A stretch of 64,000 bases of DNA from Fodinibacter luteus (GTDB taxonomy: Bacteria > Actinomycetota > Actinomycetes > Actinomycetales > Dermatophilaceae), in NCBI RefSeq assembly GCF_039541575.1, contig NZ_BAABGM010000003.1, forward strand, positions 319,180 through 383,179, given 5' to 3'. Below, one piece after another: positions 16,030 through 27,231 of this stretch; position 1 is the stretch's first letter, and every line of letters begins with the position of its first letter. Below the pieces are notes generated by a model, which was not told the DNA's origin, made no database searches, and worked only from the letters and a program-made list of their open reading frames with translations. The position numbers and the translations under genes are program-made.

Positions 16030-16752
16030 ATGACGGCGCAGAAGCGCGACGAGCCGGTCGGGGTCATCGGTGGCCTCGGCCCCGCCGCCACGGTGCACTT
16101 CCTCGCGCGCGTCGTGCAGCTCACCGACGCCCACCGCGACCAGGACCACGTCGACCTCATCGTCTGGCAGCACGGCAGCATCCCCGACCGCACGGCCTTC
16201 CTCCTCGGTCGCGGAGAGAGCCCGGGACCAGTGCTCGTGGCCGATGCCGTGGCGCTCGAGCGGGCCGGGGCCCGCTTCGTCGCCATCCCGTGCAACACCG
16301 CCGTCGTGTGGATCGAGGAGATGCGCGCCGCGGTCTCGATCGAGGTGCTCGACACCGTCGCCGAGTCGGTGGATGCCGCGCGCGCGGCGGTCCCCGGGCT
16401 GCGCCGGCTCGGGGTGCTCGCCACCGACGGCACGCTGCTCGCCGGCACGTATGCGGCCGCGGCCGGAGCCGCCGGCCTCGAGCTCGTCGTGCCGGACGAG
16501 GAGGCGCAGCGCGAGGTCATGTCGATCATCTACGAGGGCGTCAAGGCGGGGATGCCGGTGCCCCGCAGCCGGTTCGACGCCGCCGTCGAGCACCTCAGGG
16601 GACGAGGCGCCGAGGCGGTCGTCCTCGGATGCACCGAGCTCTCGGTGCTCCACGAGGAACTCGGCGTCGACGACCCGAGCATCGTCGACTCGATCGACGC
16701 GCTGGCCCGGCGGGTCGTCCGGCGCGCCGGCGCCCCGCTGCGGGCCTCCTGA
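16030..16752 (+). CDS. Aspartate/glutamate racemase family protein
   Basis: A 240-residue protein. The family signature VGVIGGLGPAATVHFLARV lies at the N-terminus. The two catalytic cysteines are in AIPCNTAVVW and VLGCTELSVL. The cofactor-independent enzyme interconverts L- and D-aspartate, or acts on a related amino acid. It follows the ATP-grasp ligase closely, so the pair probably makes and then attaches a D-amino acid. Confidence 0.88.
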   Translation: MTAQKRDEPVGVIGGLGPAATVHFLARVVQLTDAHRDQDHVDLIVWQHGSIPDRTAFLLGRGESPGPVLVADAVALERAGARFVAIPCNTAVVWIEEMRAAVSIEVLDTVAESVDAARAAVPGLRRLGVLATDGTLLAGTYAAAAGAAGLELVVPDEEAQREVMSIIYEGVKAGMPVPRSRFDAAVEHLRGRGAEAVVLGCTELSVLHEELGVDDPSIVDSIDALARRVVRRAGAPLRAS

Positions 16753-16964
16753 ACCGGGATGCTCGTCGACGCGGGCGACCATCTGGGCGGTCGTCGTCCT
16801 CGTCATCGGCGCCCTGCTCGTCGGCAAGGGCGTCGAGGGGCTCTGACCGGGCGGTGTGGCCTCGCCCTCAGGCCTGTCGCGGCGGGCGGTCGGGGTGGGA
16901 GTCTGGGGGATGCCGCGGGGCCGGCGTGGGCCGCGCCCGCCGGCTCGCTCGCGGAGGGCAGGAG

Positions 16965-17288
16965 ATGAGGATGTCGACCGATCGACCACCGAGGACCAAC
17001 CGCGTCGTCCCCGTGCTCGCCGTCGTCGTGGCGGTGCTCGCCCTGAGCGCCTGCGCGGCCGGGCCCAACCCCGCCCTGGACACCGGACCCGACCCTGCGG
17101 GGTTCTGGCTCGGGCTGTGGCACGGGTTCATCTCCCCGGTGACCTTCATCGTGTCCCTGTTCACCGACGACGTGTCGATCTACGAGGTCCAGAACAGCGG
17201 CAACTGGTACGACTTCGGCTTCATGATCGGTGTCAGTGCCTTCTTCGGCGGTGGCGGGGGAGGGGGAGCCGCCGCCCGTCGTCGCTAG
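16965..17288 (+). CDS. Small membrane-anchored lipoprotein, unknown function
   Basis: A 107-residue protein starting at ATG 16965 with GGAGG upstream. A basic start, a hydrophobic stretch and the lipobox LSACAAG indicate lipoprotein processing at the Cys. A second hydrophobic region (FISPVTFIVSLF) and the conserved-looking stretch VQNSGNWYDFGFMIGVSAFF follow. It ends in a Gly run and Ala/Arg. I know of similar actinobacterial proteins of this size but no assigned function. Confidence 0.7.
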   Translation: MRMSTDRPPRTNRVVPVLAVVVAVLALSACAAGPNPALDTGPDPAGFWLGLWHGFISPVTFIVSLFTDDVSIYEVQNSGNWYDFGFMIGVSAFFGGGGGGGAAARRR

Positions 17289-17372
17289 TCTGATCCGGTC
17301 GGGCGGGCTGCGACCCGGCCGGGCGACGTGGCCGCGAGGGCGGCCCCGCCCGCGGACGGAGGGACGGCATCC

Positions 17373-19757
<2,385 letters not shown>

Positions 19758-19775
19758 GGGATGACGGGTGCGCCC

Positions 19776-19862
19776 CCGGACAGGCAGTGCGTCAGTGCCG
19801 CGGCGCGGGTCGTGCGTCCGCCCGGCTCGTCCGGGGGGTGCTCGGGTGCACTGCCTGTCCGG
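19776..19862. repeat. Palindromic element, ACAGGCAGTG family, copy 1
   Basis: CCGGACAGGCAGTGC (19776-19790) and its perfect 15-bp reverse complement (19848-19862) enclose 57 bases. It lies between the convergent UvrA-like and RibD-like genes. The same arm core recurs at 40838/40899 and 41883/41943. Confidence 0.8.
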
Positions 19863-19910
19863 CGGTTCACCCGAGGGCGCGGCACGGCATCCGCGCGTGG
19901 GGCCCGACGG

Positions 19911-20603
19911 TCAGCCGGGGCTTGCCGTGCGATGGCGCACCCAGACGAGGCCGCCCTCGAGGGCCTCGGCGGCTACGAGGGTGAGGGCCCTGGGGGTCGC
20001 GGGGGCGCCCCCGAACCAGGGGCGCCGGCCGGTGGCGGGCGCGATGGCGGGGTGCACGAGGAGGCTGACCTCGTCGACGAGGCCCGCCTCGAGCAGTGCG
20101 CCGTTGAGCGCGCCGCCGCTGTCGACCCGCACGACACCGGCGCCGTGGTGCTCGCCGAGCTCGAGCAGCATGGCCGCGAGGTCGACCCGGTCGCTGCCCT
20201 TGACGACCTCTGGGAAGCCGTGGGAGCGCGGCGGCGTGGAGGCGCTGTGCACGGCGACGACGCGTGACCAGCAACCGGCGTCGAGCAGGGCCTGCCACGC
20301 GCTGACCCGGCCCCGGCCGTCGACCACCGCGAGCGTGCATCCGCCGGATGCCGGGCCGGGCCGGTCCGCCGCCAGGAGCACTTGCTCCTGCGCCAGGATC
20401 GTGTCGGCCCCGGCCAGGGTGACGTCCTCGTGCCACGTCGCGGCCAGCTCGTAGAAGCGCGCGACGTCGGCCTGGAAGCCCGAGGTCGACCCGTCGAGGG
20501 ACACAGCGACGTGGATGACGACGTACGGCCGGGTCGAGGTGGTGGTCTCGGTGGCGCTCCCCACGACCGGCCCGCTACTCCCTGGTCCCTGGGTGGCACG
20601 CAC
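19911..20603 (-). CDS. Dihydrofolate reductase/RibD C-terminal domain protein
   Basis: Up to 230 residues from GTG 20603. A later GTG at 20564 has a better GGGAG site and may be the true start. The family motifs are YVVIHVAVSLDGS, LAGADTILAQ and VRVDSGGALNGALLEAGLVDEVSLLVHP, the last matching the NADPH-binding RibD C-terminal fold. It is a reductase-like protein with unknown substrate. No other riboflavin genes are nearby. The distal start lies inside a 70-bp duplicated segment, which favours the shorter form. Confidence 0.75.
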   Translation of the reverse strand: MRATQGPGSSGPVVGSATETTTSTRPYVVIHVAVSLDGSTSGFQADVARFYELAATWHEDVTLAGADTILAQEQVLLAADRPGPASGGCTLAVVDGRGRVSAWQALLDAGCWSRVVAVHSASTPPRSHGFPEVVKGSDRVDLAAMLLELGEHHGAGVVRVDSGGALNGALLEAGLVDEVSLLVHPAIAPATGRRPWFGGAPATPRALTLVAAEALEGGLVWVRHRTASPG

Positions 20604-20738
20604 GGTCGGGGACGTCAGCGTCGGGCGCGGCGACCGGCATCCGCGCGGGTCACCGCCTCGCGCAGCCGGGCGCGGTCGGGGACGTCAGCGTCGGGCGCGG
20701 CGACCGGCATCTGCGTGGGTCACCGCCTCGCGCAGCCG
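20603..20738. repeat. 70-bp tandem duplication covering the 3' end of a gene
   Basis: Bases 20603-20668 and 20673-20738 match with two differences (CCGCGC versus CTGCGT), spaced by 70 bp. Copy 2 encodes the C-terminus of the coiled-coil gene. Copy 1 lies beyond its stop codon and carries a dead duplicate of the stop region. The spacing is not a multiple of three. Confidence 0.9.
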
Positions 20739-21581
20739 CTCGACGGTCTCGGCCGCTGCAGCCTCGTCGTGGGCAGCCTGCTCGCCGCCCCGGGCAGCGG
20801 CCTCCTCCGTGGCGACGGCGGCCGCGATCCGGCCCTCGAGGTCTCGCAGGGTGCGCAGGACCTCGTCGCGCTCGGACTCCAGGCCTTCCCGCAGGCGGCC
20901 GGCCTGCGCGACCTGTTCCACGGCTGACTGCGCCACCTCGCGTGCCGCGCGCAGGGCCGACTCGGCATCCTCGAGCGCCTGACGCGCGGCGGCCAGGCGA
21001 CGATCGTGCGCGGGGTCCGGCGTGCCGTCGTCGACCGACCTTCGGCTCGGGGGGCCGGACGGTGGCTCGGGCGATGCGGGGGGCAGGGCGACGACCCGCG
21101 CCAGGTCGACCGGCTCGATCCCGCTCGCGCTGAAGGTGTCGACGAGCCGACCGGTGGCCAGGGCCGCGCCCGCTGCGGCGTCGACCATCGCGGACCGCAG
21201 GGTCTCCTCGACGTCGGCCGCGACCTGCGCGCTCACCCTCCGGCCGCCCTGCCGACCGAGCGCCACGGCCTGCTCCGCCACGGTCCGGGTGAGCGCCCGG
21301 CGCTGCCGGTCCAGGTCCCGCAGCTCGGCCGCGCCGAGGGTTCCCTGGGCCGCCCGCAGGCGCGTGCCGAGCTCGAGGACCCCTTCGAGCTCGTCGGCGT
21401 GCCGGCGGACCAGCTCGTTGAGGAGCCACGCCCCGGTGGTCGGCTTGCGCAGCGACTGGACCGCGTCGGCGAGCTCGGCGTCCCCCGCGGCCCTCGCCTC
21501 CTTGGCCCGGGTGTTGCGGGCAGCCGTGAACGCCTCCGGAGCGAGCCCGTACAGCTCGTCGGCGACGTCCTCGAGACCCAT
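20685..21581 (-). CDS. Conserved actinobacterial protein with long coiled coil
   Basis: A 298-residue protein starting at ATG 21581. The N-terminal conserved block GLEDVADELYGLAPEAFTAA, with RNTRAKEARAAGD and TTGAWLLNELVRR after it, is shared with many actinobacterial hypothetical proteins. Residues about 205-290 are an Ala/Glu/Arg heptad-rich coiled coil (for example LEDAESALRAAREVA). There is no signal peptide or membrane span. Function is unknown. The 3' end lies in a 70-bp tandem duplication. Confidence 0.75.
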   Translation of the reverse strand: MGLEDVADELYGLAPEAFTAARNTRAKEARAAGDAELADAVQSLRKPTTGAWLLNELVRRHADELEGVLELGTRLRAAQGTLGAAELRDLDRQRRALTRTVAEQAVALGRQGGRRVSAQVAADVEETLRSAMVDAAAGAALATGRLVDTFSASGIEPVDLARVVALPPASPEPPSGPPSRRSVDDGTPDPAHDRRLAAARQALEDAESALRAAREVAQSAVEQVAQAGRLREGLESERDEVLRTLRDLEGRIAAAVATEEAAARGGEQAAHDEAAAAETVERLREAVTHADAGRRARR

Positions 21582-21691
21582 CCGACGATCGTGCCACGTG
21601 GCGGGCTGGCCTCGGCGGGATGCCACCCGCGCCCGCACGGGGGCGGCCCGTCGCGGCGTCGGAGCATCGCGGCGGACCGCGCAGCGGAGGG

Positions 21692-22183
21692 TCAGACGGG
21701 GATGCGGAGGATCTGGCCCGGCCGGATCCTGTTCGGGTCCCTCAGCCCGCTGGCCAGCGCCGCGTTGCGCACCGTCGCGACCGCCGAGCCACCGCCCACC
21801 TCCCGGATGATCGCGCTGAGGGTGTCACCGCGCTTGACCTGGTAGGGGATGTACCCGGTCGCGCCGGGGATGACGATGACGTCGACCCGGGTGGGTTCCG
21901 GGCCGTGGCCCTCTCCCTCGTCGGCGCCCGAGTCGCCCGCGAGCTCGAAGACGGCCGGCCCGGGGTCGACGCCGCCGGCCACCGGGGCCTCGGTGACGAA
22001 GGCCTGCATCGTCCCCATCGACCCGGCGGTGAAGAAGCCGTCTGCGAGGACGTGCCCGCCGCGGACCAGCCGCCACACGTACGTCGCCTCGAAGGCGGTG
22101 CCCAGGGCGGCGATCGGCAGGGTGTCGCCGACGATGTCACCGGCGGCGGGCTGGCGAACCGAGATCCCGTAGATGTCCATCAC
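21692..22183 (-). CDS. LysM domain protein with N-terminal Gmad2-like domain
   Basis: A 163-residue protein; GTG 22183 is followed directly by ATG 22180 and either may start it. Residues 5-90 resemble the immunoglobulin-like Gmad2 domain (ISVRQPAAGDIVGDTL, WRLVRGGHVLADGFF). Residues 112-163 are a LysM peptidoglycan-binding motif (YQVKRGDTLSAII, LRDPNRIRPGQILRIPV). No signal peptide is seen, which is odd for a LysM protein. Confidence 0.8.
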   Translation of the reverse strand: MMDIYGISVRQPAAGDIVGDTLPIAALGTAFEATYVWRLVRGGHVLADGFFTAGSMGTMQAFVTEAPVAGGVDPGPAVFELAGDSGADEGEGHGPEPTRVDVIVIPGATGYIPYQVKRGDTLSAIIREVGGGSAVATVRNAALASGLRDPNRIRPGQILRIPV

Positions 22184-22247
22184 CCCACCGTAGGCTCACC
22201 CCGCCGCGCCGCAACTCGGGCGGGACCCGCCGGAGGCGGCGCTGCGC

Positions 22248-22865
22248 CTACGGCACGTCGATGACCTCGCCGTTGCGCGGGAGGCGGCCACCGAAGGTGA
22301 CGGGGACGGCGCAGGCGTGCAGCAGGTCGACCCGGTCGACGGCCTGGAGGTGGACGTGCGGCTCGGTGCTGTTGCCCGAGTTGCCGCACCGCCCGAGCGG
22401 CTGTCCCCGGCGGACCCTCTCGCCCGGCTGCACCTCGACGGTGCCGCGCTGCAGGTGGCACACGGCGACCACCGGACCCTCACCGGTGTCGATCAGGACG
22501 TGGTTGCCGGCCAGCCCGACCCACCCGGCCGCGGCACGGCGGCGCTGGGTCAGGGCGTACCCGACCGAGGGCAACCCCCGGAACGCCCGGTGGTCCGGTT
22601 GGTCCCCTGCGGTGGCGACGACCACGCCGTCCACCGGGGCCAGGACGGGGCGTCCGAACCCGGGGAAGTGCTCGGGTGGTTCGGGGCGCAGCAGCGCGCC
22701 GAGAGTGACCGGTGCCGAGCGGCCTGCCTCGTCGACGGGGACGAAGTCGATGGCGAAGGAGCTCGCGAAGAGGGTCGTGCCGTGGCTGGGCACCCGGTTC
22801 GCGGGGCTGTTGAGGGTGAGCCAGCGGCCCCGGAACGGGAAGGCGAGCTCCAGTGTCGGCACCAT
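22248..22865 (-). CDS. M23 (LytM-like) metallopeptidase domain protein
   Basis: A 205-residue protein from ATG 22865 behind AGGAGG. The Zn-ligand pattern of M23 is visible: an N-terminal His with FAIDFVP, then PVLAPVDGVVVA, NHVLIDTGEGPVVAVCHLQRG and the HxH in EPHVHLQ. The segment VQPGERVRRGQPLGRCGNSG is the usual LytM turn. Family members cleave peptidoglycan cross-bridges or act as degenerate activators. There is no signal peptide, so export or a cytosolic role remains open. Confidence 0.85.
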   Translation of the reverse strand: MVPTLELAFPFRGRWLTLNSPANRVPSHGTTLFASSFAIDFVPVDEAGRSAPVTLGALLRPEPPEHFPGFGRPVLAPVDGVVVATAGDQPDHRAFRGLPSVGYALTQRRRAAAGWVGLAGNHVLIDTGEGPVVAVCHLQRGTVEVQPGERVRRGQPLGRCGNSGNSTEPHVHLQAVDRVDLLHACAVPVTFGGRLPRNGEVIDVP

Positions 22866-23018
22866 CGGGACGCACCTCCTCTCCGCGACGCCTGCTCCGC
22901 ACCTCGCTCCCATCCTGCCGTTCGCAAGGAATTTCCGTCCTCCTGCATCCGAACCTGCCGGACCCGAGGAAGAGGGGGCAGCGGGTGAACGAGCACCCAC
23001 CAACAGAAGGGATGTCCC

Positions 23019-23234
23019 ATGAAGCGCATCTTCGCCGCCGGTTCCATCGCCGCTCTCGCCATGGTCGGCTTCTCCGCCACCGCCAGTGCTGCGCCCGCCG
23101 AGGCCGCGTGCTTCGGTCAGGTGCACAAGCTCGTCAACAGCGGCGGCGTCGAGGGGATCGACAACGTCGGGCAGCTCGTCAAGGCCGCCGGCGGTGGCCA
23201 GGCCAAGAACGACACGGCCAGGACGTTCTGCTGA
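23019..23234 (+). CDS. Small secreted protein, unknown function
   Basis: A 71-residue precursor from ATG 23019 with AGAAGGG upstream. A clear signal peptide (KRIFAAGSIAALAMVGFSAT, then ASAAP) probably ends after Ala near residue 25. The mature part of about 45 residues has two cysteines, one early and one at the last position, that could form a disulfide. A strong hairpin terminator follows. Its role cannot be inferred. Confidence 0.7.
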   Translation: MKRIFAAGSIAALAMVGFSATASAAPAEAACFGQVHKLVNSGGVEGIDNVGQLVKAAGGGQAKNDTARTFC

Positions 23235-23262
23235 CGACAGGTCCACTCTCCACAGCACCGGC

Positions 23263-23291
23263 GGCGGCTCGGACCTCGGGTCCGAGCCGCC
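23263..23291 (+). terminator. Hairpin terminator of small secreted protein gene
   Basis: GGCGGCTCGGAC (23263-23274) and GTCCGAGCCGCC (23280-23291) form a perfect 12-bp stem with a five-base loop, 28 bases after the stop. A T-run is lacking, as is common in this GC range. Confidence 0.75.
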
Positions 23292-23358
23292 CTGCCGTGC
23301 CTTCGGGGACACGCCGGGGGTCCGACCCACGCCTCGGCGGGGGAGAGGTGACGTCCTC

Positions 23359-24171
23359 CTAGACGTCCACCGCAGTCACCGGCGTGAGCAGCTGTCGGGT
23401 GACCAGGCCGACCATCGAGGCGCGTGAGTCCAGGTACGCGGCATACGCGTCGTCGCGGCCCTGGAGGGCCCACTGGACCGTGGCGCTGAGCCAGGCGGCG
23501 TCGCGGGCCCCTTCGATGCTCCAGCCGCCGACGACGTTGAGCACCGGTGAGGCCGCCCGGTCGACCTCGAGGGCGATCCCGGCGAGGTAGGACTCGCGCA
23601 CCTCCTGCACGGCACCGGCGAGGATCGCGTTGACGGCGAGGAAGTCGGCGCGCACTCCGGGCGAGTCCGGCGTGCGACCGAGCTGTCGGCAGGTGCGCAC
23701 GAGCGCCAGGCCGAGGTCGAAGTTGATGTGCGCGTTCATCCCGGCGAGTGCGAACTGCAGGCCAGCCGTGTGCGGCTGTGACCTCAGGGCGAACAAGGGC
23801 TGCCAGGCGCGGCTGCGGCTCTCGTCGCTCGCGCGGCAGGCGTCCAGGTAGAGGCCGGCGAAGACGCAGTCGAGGCGCTCCATGAACGCGGTGTCCTCGA
23901 AGGAACGTGCTGCCGCGGCTGCGCCGACGAGCTCGGTGACGTGCAGGTACATGCGGTGGAAGGCCGCGACCCCGTCATCGGCGGGCATCGTGGAGCCGAG
24001 GAGCCTCATCTCCTCGAGGACCTGCCCGATCGAGGTGGGCTGGCCCGGAGGCGGGTCGACCCTGCTCAGGGTGCGCCGGCCGTTGAGGGCGGCGGTCACG
24101 GTGGTGACGGTTCCCGACGCCCGCGTCACGCCCCGGCGCACGGCGCGACCCAGGTCGCTGAGGAAGCCCAT
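23359..24171 (-). CDS. DUF5995 family protein
   Basis: A 270-residue protein starting at ATG 24171. The pattern VAAFHRMYLHVTELV, FMERLDCVFAGLYLDA, AGMNAHINFDLGLALV and DFLAVNAILAGAVQEV matches DUF5995, an actinobacterial family of predicted alpha-helical soluble proteins without known activity. The conserved His in NAHINFDLG hints at a metal or catalytic site, but this is only suggestive. It is the last minus-strand gene before the accessory region. Confidence 0.85.
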   Translation of the reverse strand: MGFLSDLGRAVRRGVTRASGTVTTVTAALNGRRTLSRVDPPPGQPTSIGQVLEEMRLLGSTMPADDGVAAFHRMYLHVTELVGAAAAARSFEDTAFMERLDCVFAGLYLDACRASDESRSRAWQPLFALRSQPHTAGLQFALAGMNAHINFDLGLALVRTCRQLGRTPDSPGVRADFLAVNAILAGAVQEVRESYLAGIALEVDRAASPVLNVVGGWSIEGARDAAWLSATVQWALQGRDDAYAAYLDSRASMVGLVTRQLLTPVTAVDV

Positions 24172-24252
24172 GGCGTGACCCCTTTGCTCGTGGCTCGGAC
24201 CGGTGCGGCCCACCTTAGGGGTCGCCCGGACCCGCGCACCGGGCCGGCACGC

Positions 24253-25086
24253 TCAGCCCGCCAGGAAGGCCAGGACCTCGGGGACGAACTCCTCGTGGTG
24301 CTGGAAGACGCCGCCGTGGCCTGAGTTCGGGTAGACGACCAGCCGGGCGTCGGGGAGGCGACGGGCCATGTCGGCCGAGTGCGCGCTGGCGACCATCAGG
24401 TCGCGGTCGCCGTTGGCGACCAGGACGGGAGCCTTGATGGTCGACAGGTCGTCGGGGGCGTGGAGCCCACCGGAGGTGATGGCACGCAGCTGGGCCAGGC
24501 CCGCTTGTCGCGAGATGGGGCGGTCGAGGTCATGGGTGCGTTCGGCAAGGCGGGCGAAGTACTCCCCGGCTGCCGTCCGCCCTTCGGCGTTGCGGGGGAA
24601 GAAGAGGAAATGCCGGGGGTCCTTGCGGGTCGCGAAGGCCTTGGCGTACGCACCGCCGACGATGAACGGCATCTTCCAGATGCCGCCGCCTCCGCGTGGG
24701 CCGGTACCGGCGAGCACCATCCGGCGGACGAGGTCGGGCGCTTGGAGTGCGACCATCTGGGCGACTGCTCCACCGAGCGAGAACCCGAACAGGTCCACCT
24801 GGTCGTGCCCCAGGGCACGGATGAAGGTGATCGCGTCGGCGCCCATCTCCTCGAGGTCGTCGGGGACGCGGGAACCGGTCGAGCCGACGCCCCGGTTGTC
24901 GACCGCGATCACGTGGTGCCGTTGCGCGATGCCGTCGATGATGCGTGGGTCCCAGTCGTCCAGGACGGCGGTGAAGTGGTGCAGGAAGACCACTGGTACC
25001 CCCGTGGCCTGCCCCAGCTCGCGGTAGGCGAACGGGGTGCCGTCGATGGTGATGTTCTTGGTGGGCGTGTCTCGCCAGGTGTTCAT
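24253..25086 (-). CDS. Alpha/beta hydrolase
   Basis: A 277-residue hydrolase from ATG 25086 behind GAGAGGAG. The nucleophile elbow is FGFSLGGAVA, the oxyanion HH lies near VVFLHHFTAVLDDWDP, and the catalytic His is in NSGHGGVFQHHEEF. It is the third gene of a minus-strand operon with the SDR and the Old Yellow Enzyme. It is a clear paralogue of the hydrolase at 29876-30757 (shared VDNRGVG, RALGH). Substrate is unknown; esterase or haloperoxidase-like chemistry fits. Confidence 0.88.
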   Translation of the reverse strand: MNTWRDTPTKNITIDGTPFAYRELGQATGVPVVFLHHFTAVLDDWDPRIIDGIAQRHHVIAVDNRGVGSTGSRVPDDLEEMGADAITFIRALGHDQVDLFGFSLGGAVAQMVALQAPDLVRRMVLAGTGPRGGGGIWKMPFIVGGAYAKAFATRKDPRHFLFFPRNAEGRTAAGEYFARLAERTHDLDRPISRQAGLAQLRAITSGGLHAPDDLSTIKAPVLVANGDRDLMVASAHSADMARRLPDARLVVYPNSGHGGVFQHHEEFVPEVLAFLAG

Positions 25087-25087
25087 G

Positions 25088-25963
25088 TCAGCTCCTCTCT
25101 GCGACGGTGGTGGTGCTGGGGATCGGGCGGGCATCCAGGCGTGCGAGGACGTCGAGGACGCGACGGTCGGCGGCGAACCGGGCGTCCAGCCTCGGGCCGA
25201 GGAGGCCGCGCAACGTCGACACCGGTCGCCACACGCGGGGGTGGATGACGCGAGCGGTGCGCCGTTCGAGGCCGTCGACGATCGCGGTGGCTGCCGAGGC
25301 CGGGGTGACGCGCTTGAGCATGGGCTTGGGCAGGGTGGCGAGCAGCTCGAGCACCACCTGGTCGGCGTCGACCCCGCGCCTGATCATCGGTGTGTCGACC
25401 AGGGAGAAGTAGGCGGTCAGCACCGACACGTCACGGTCGGCGAGCTCGACCCGCAGACCGCGACCCAACTGCTCGACAGCGGCCTTGCTCATGGCGTACG
25501 GGATGGTTCCCATCCCGTTGACGAACGCGAACACCGAGCTGATCAGGACGATCTGGCCCCGGCTCTCGATGACCTCGTCCACGGCTGCGGCAACCGTGTT
25601 GACGACACCCAGGACGTTGACGGCCAGGGTCCTCTCGACATCGGCGGCCGGTGTGGTGCGCAGGGTCGCCGCCTTGGCGAGCAGGCCGGCGTTGGCCATC
25701 ACGACGTCCACGCGCCCGAAGCGCTCGAGGGCCTGCGCGACGACCCGGTCGAGCGAGGCCCTGTCCTTCACGTCGGCGACGCACCCGAGGGCCCGGTCGG
25801 CGTGCAGGGCTGCGGAGCGTTGCGGGGTGCCCGGGTCGATGTCGGCGACGACGACCCGAGCGCCGCGGCGCAGCAGCTCGGCCCCGGTGGCGGCCCCGAT
25901 GCCGCCGTTGCCCCCGGTGATCAGCACGACCTTGTCGAGCAGGTCGTAGCAGGTGGGCGCCAT
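25088..25963 (-). CDS. Short-chain dehydrogenase/reductase
   Basis: A 291-residue SDR. The cofactor motif is LITGGNGGIGAATGAELLRRG, the NAG block is VMANAG, and the catalytic triad is Ser in VLISSVFAF with YAMSKAA. An acidic Asp after strand two (VVADID) suggests NAD preference. The ATG at 25963 overlaps the upstream flavoprotein stop (TGATG), and one base separates it from the following hydrolase, so the three genes form one translationally coupled operon. Confidence 0.9.
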   Translation of the reverse strand: MAPTCYDLLDKVVLITGGNGGIGAATGAELLRRGARVVVADIDPGTPQRSAALHADRALGCVADVKDRASLDRVVAQALERFGRVDVVMANAGLLAKAATLRTTPAADVERTLAVNVLGVVNTVAAAVDEVIESRGQIVLISSVFAFVNGMGTIPYAMSKAAVEQLGRGLRVELADRDVSVLTAYFSLVDTPMIRRGVDADQVVLELLATLPKPMLKRVTPASAATAIVDGLERRTARVIHPRVWRPVSTLRGLLGPRLDARFAADRRVLDVLARLDARPIPSTTTVAERS

Positions 25964-27207
25964 CACAGCCCTCGCTTCGGGCTCAGCGAGAGCCGGCCGT
26001 TGCGGCGGAGCATCGCCAGGGTGGTCACCAGGGAGCCGCGGCCCAGGTCCGGTTCGAGCCCCCGGGCCAGCCGGTGCATCTGGTCGACGTTCCAGCTGAT
26101 GTTCAGGAACCCGTCGAGCGCCTTCAGATCGGTGACTCGGCCCAGGAGTGGGCGCATTCCGGCCCGGATGTCGTGGGTCGTCAGCGTCGCCGTGGTCCCG
26201 TCGAGGAGGGTGGCGGCGGCGTCGGTGGCGGTGACGGTCGGTCGGGCGATGCCGATCAGGTCGCAGTCGCCGGCGCCCAGGGCCTCATCCATCGCGGTGC
26301 GGGAGCGGAAGCCGCCGGTCACGGCGATCGGCACATCGCCCGCCTCCTGCCGCACCGAGTGTGCGTAGTCCACGAAGTAGGCCTCCCGTGCCCTGGTGGT
26401 GGACGCTGCGGAGCCGCCCATCGCCGGTGACTCGTAGTTGCCCCCGGAGACCTCGATCAGGTCCACGGCCTCACCGGCCAGCGCCGCAACCACGGCCCGG
26501 GACTCGTCCTCGGAGAAGCCACCGCGCTGGAAGTCGGCCGAGTTCAGCTTCACGGCCACGGCGAAGCCCGGACTCACCCGTCGCCGTACCCGCCGGACGA
26601 CCTCGAGGAGGAACCGCATCCGGCGCTCCGGGGTGCTGCCCCATTCGTCGGTGCGCAGGTTCGTCAGGGGCGAGAGGAACTGGGCGACGAGGTAGCCGTG
26701 CGCCGCGTGGAGCTCCACGCCGTCGAACCCGGCCTCCTCGCACACCGCGGCGGCGGTGCCGAACCTGTCGATGATCTCCTCGATCTCGGCGGCAGTGAGC
26801 GCGCGTGGGGTCGGGGCCCCCGGCAGGGCCAGCGGCACGGCACTGGGAGCGACCGGCCTGCGCCCGACCTCCATCAGGTTCGACTGCCGGCCCGGGTGGT
26901 TGAGCTGGGCGAAGATCGCCGCACCGCCATCGTGGACGGCCTTCGTCCAGGCGGTCAGCTGGGTCAGTGCGCGGTCGTCCTCGATGACGATGTTTCCCGG
27001 CTCCCCGAGATGAGCACGGTCGACCATGATGTTTCCCGTGACGAGCAGCCCGTAACCACCTCGGGCCCACCGGCGGTACAGCGTGACGATCCGCTCGTCG
27101 GGCGAGTTGTCGGCGTCCCCCAGTGCCTCGCTCAGGGCCGCCTTGGCGATCCGGTTGGGCAGGCGCACCCCGCAGGGAAGCTCGAGCGGGTCGGGGAGTG
27201 AGGGCAT
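25963..27207 (-). CDS. Old Yellow Enzyme-family NADH:flavin oxidoreductase
   Basis: A 414-residue FMN-binding TIM barrel from ATG 27207. Typical elements are LPNRIAKAALSEALGD, FAQLNHPGRQSN, FDGVELHAAHGYLVAQFLSP and TGGFRSR. The HAAHGY block supplies the substrate-binding His pair position. The family reduces activated alkenes such as enones and nitro compounds. It is the first gene of the operon, transcribed from the promoter at 27246-27277 beside the TetR gene. Confidence 0.9.
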   Translation of the reverse strand: MPSLPDPLELPCGVRLPNRIAKAALSEALGDADNSPDERIVTLYRRWARGGYGLLVTGNIMVDRAHLGEPGNIVIEDDRALTQLTAWTKAVHDGGAAIFAQLNHPGRQSNLMEVGRRPVAPSAVPLALPGAPTPRALTAAEIEEIIDRFGTAAAVCEEAGFDGVELHAAHGYLVAQFLSPLTNLRTDEWGSTPERRMRFLLEVVRRVRRRVSPGFAVAVKLNSADFQRGGFSEDESRAVVAALAGEAVDLIEVSGGNYESPAMGGSAASTTRAREAYFVDYAHSVRQEAGDVPIAVTGGFRSRTAMDEALGAGDCDLIGIARPTVTATDAAATLLDGTTATLTTHDIRAGMRPLLGRVTDLKALDGFLNISWNVDQMHRLARGLEPDLGRGSLVTTLAMLRRNGRLSLSPKRGL

Positions 27208-27231
27208 CAGGTCTCCTGGGTCAAGGCGATT

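Noticed and set aside
16753..16846. Possible tiny membrane protein ending AVVVLVIGALLVGKGVEGL
   Set aside because: The hydrophobic stretch is in frame with no ATG, GTG or TTG start after the previous stop, so I cannot support a gene.
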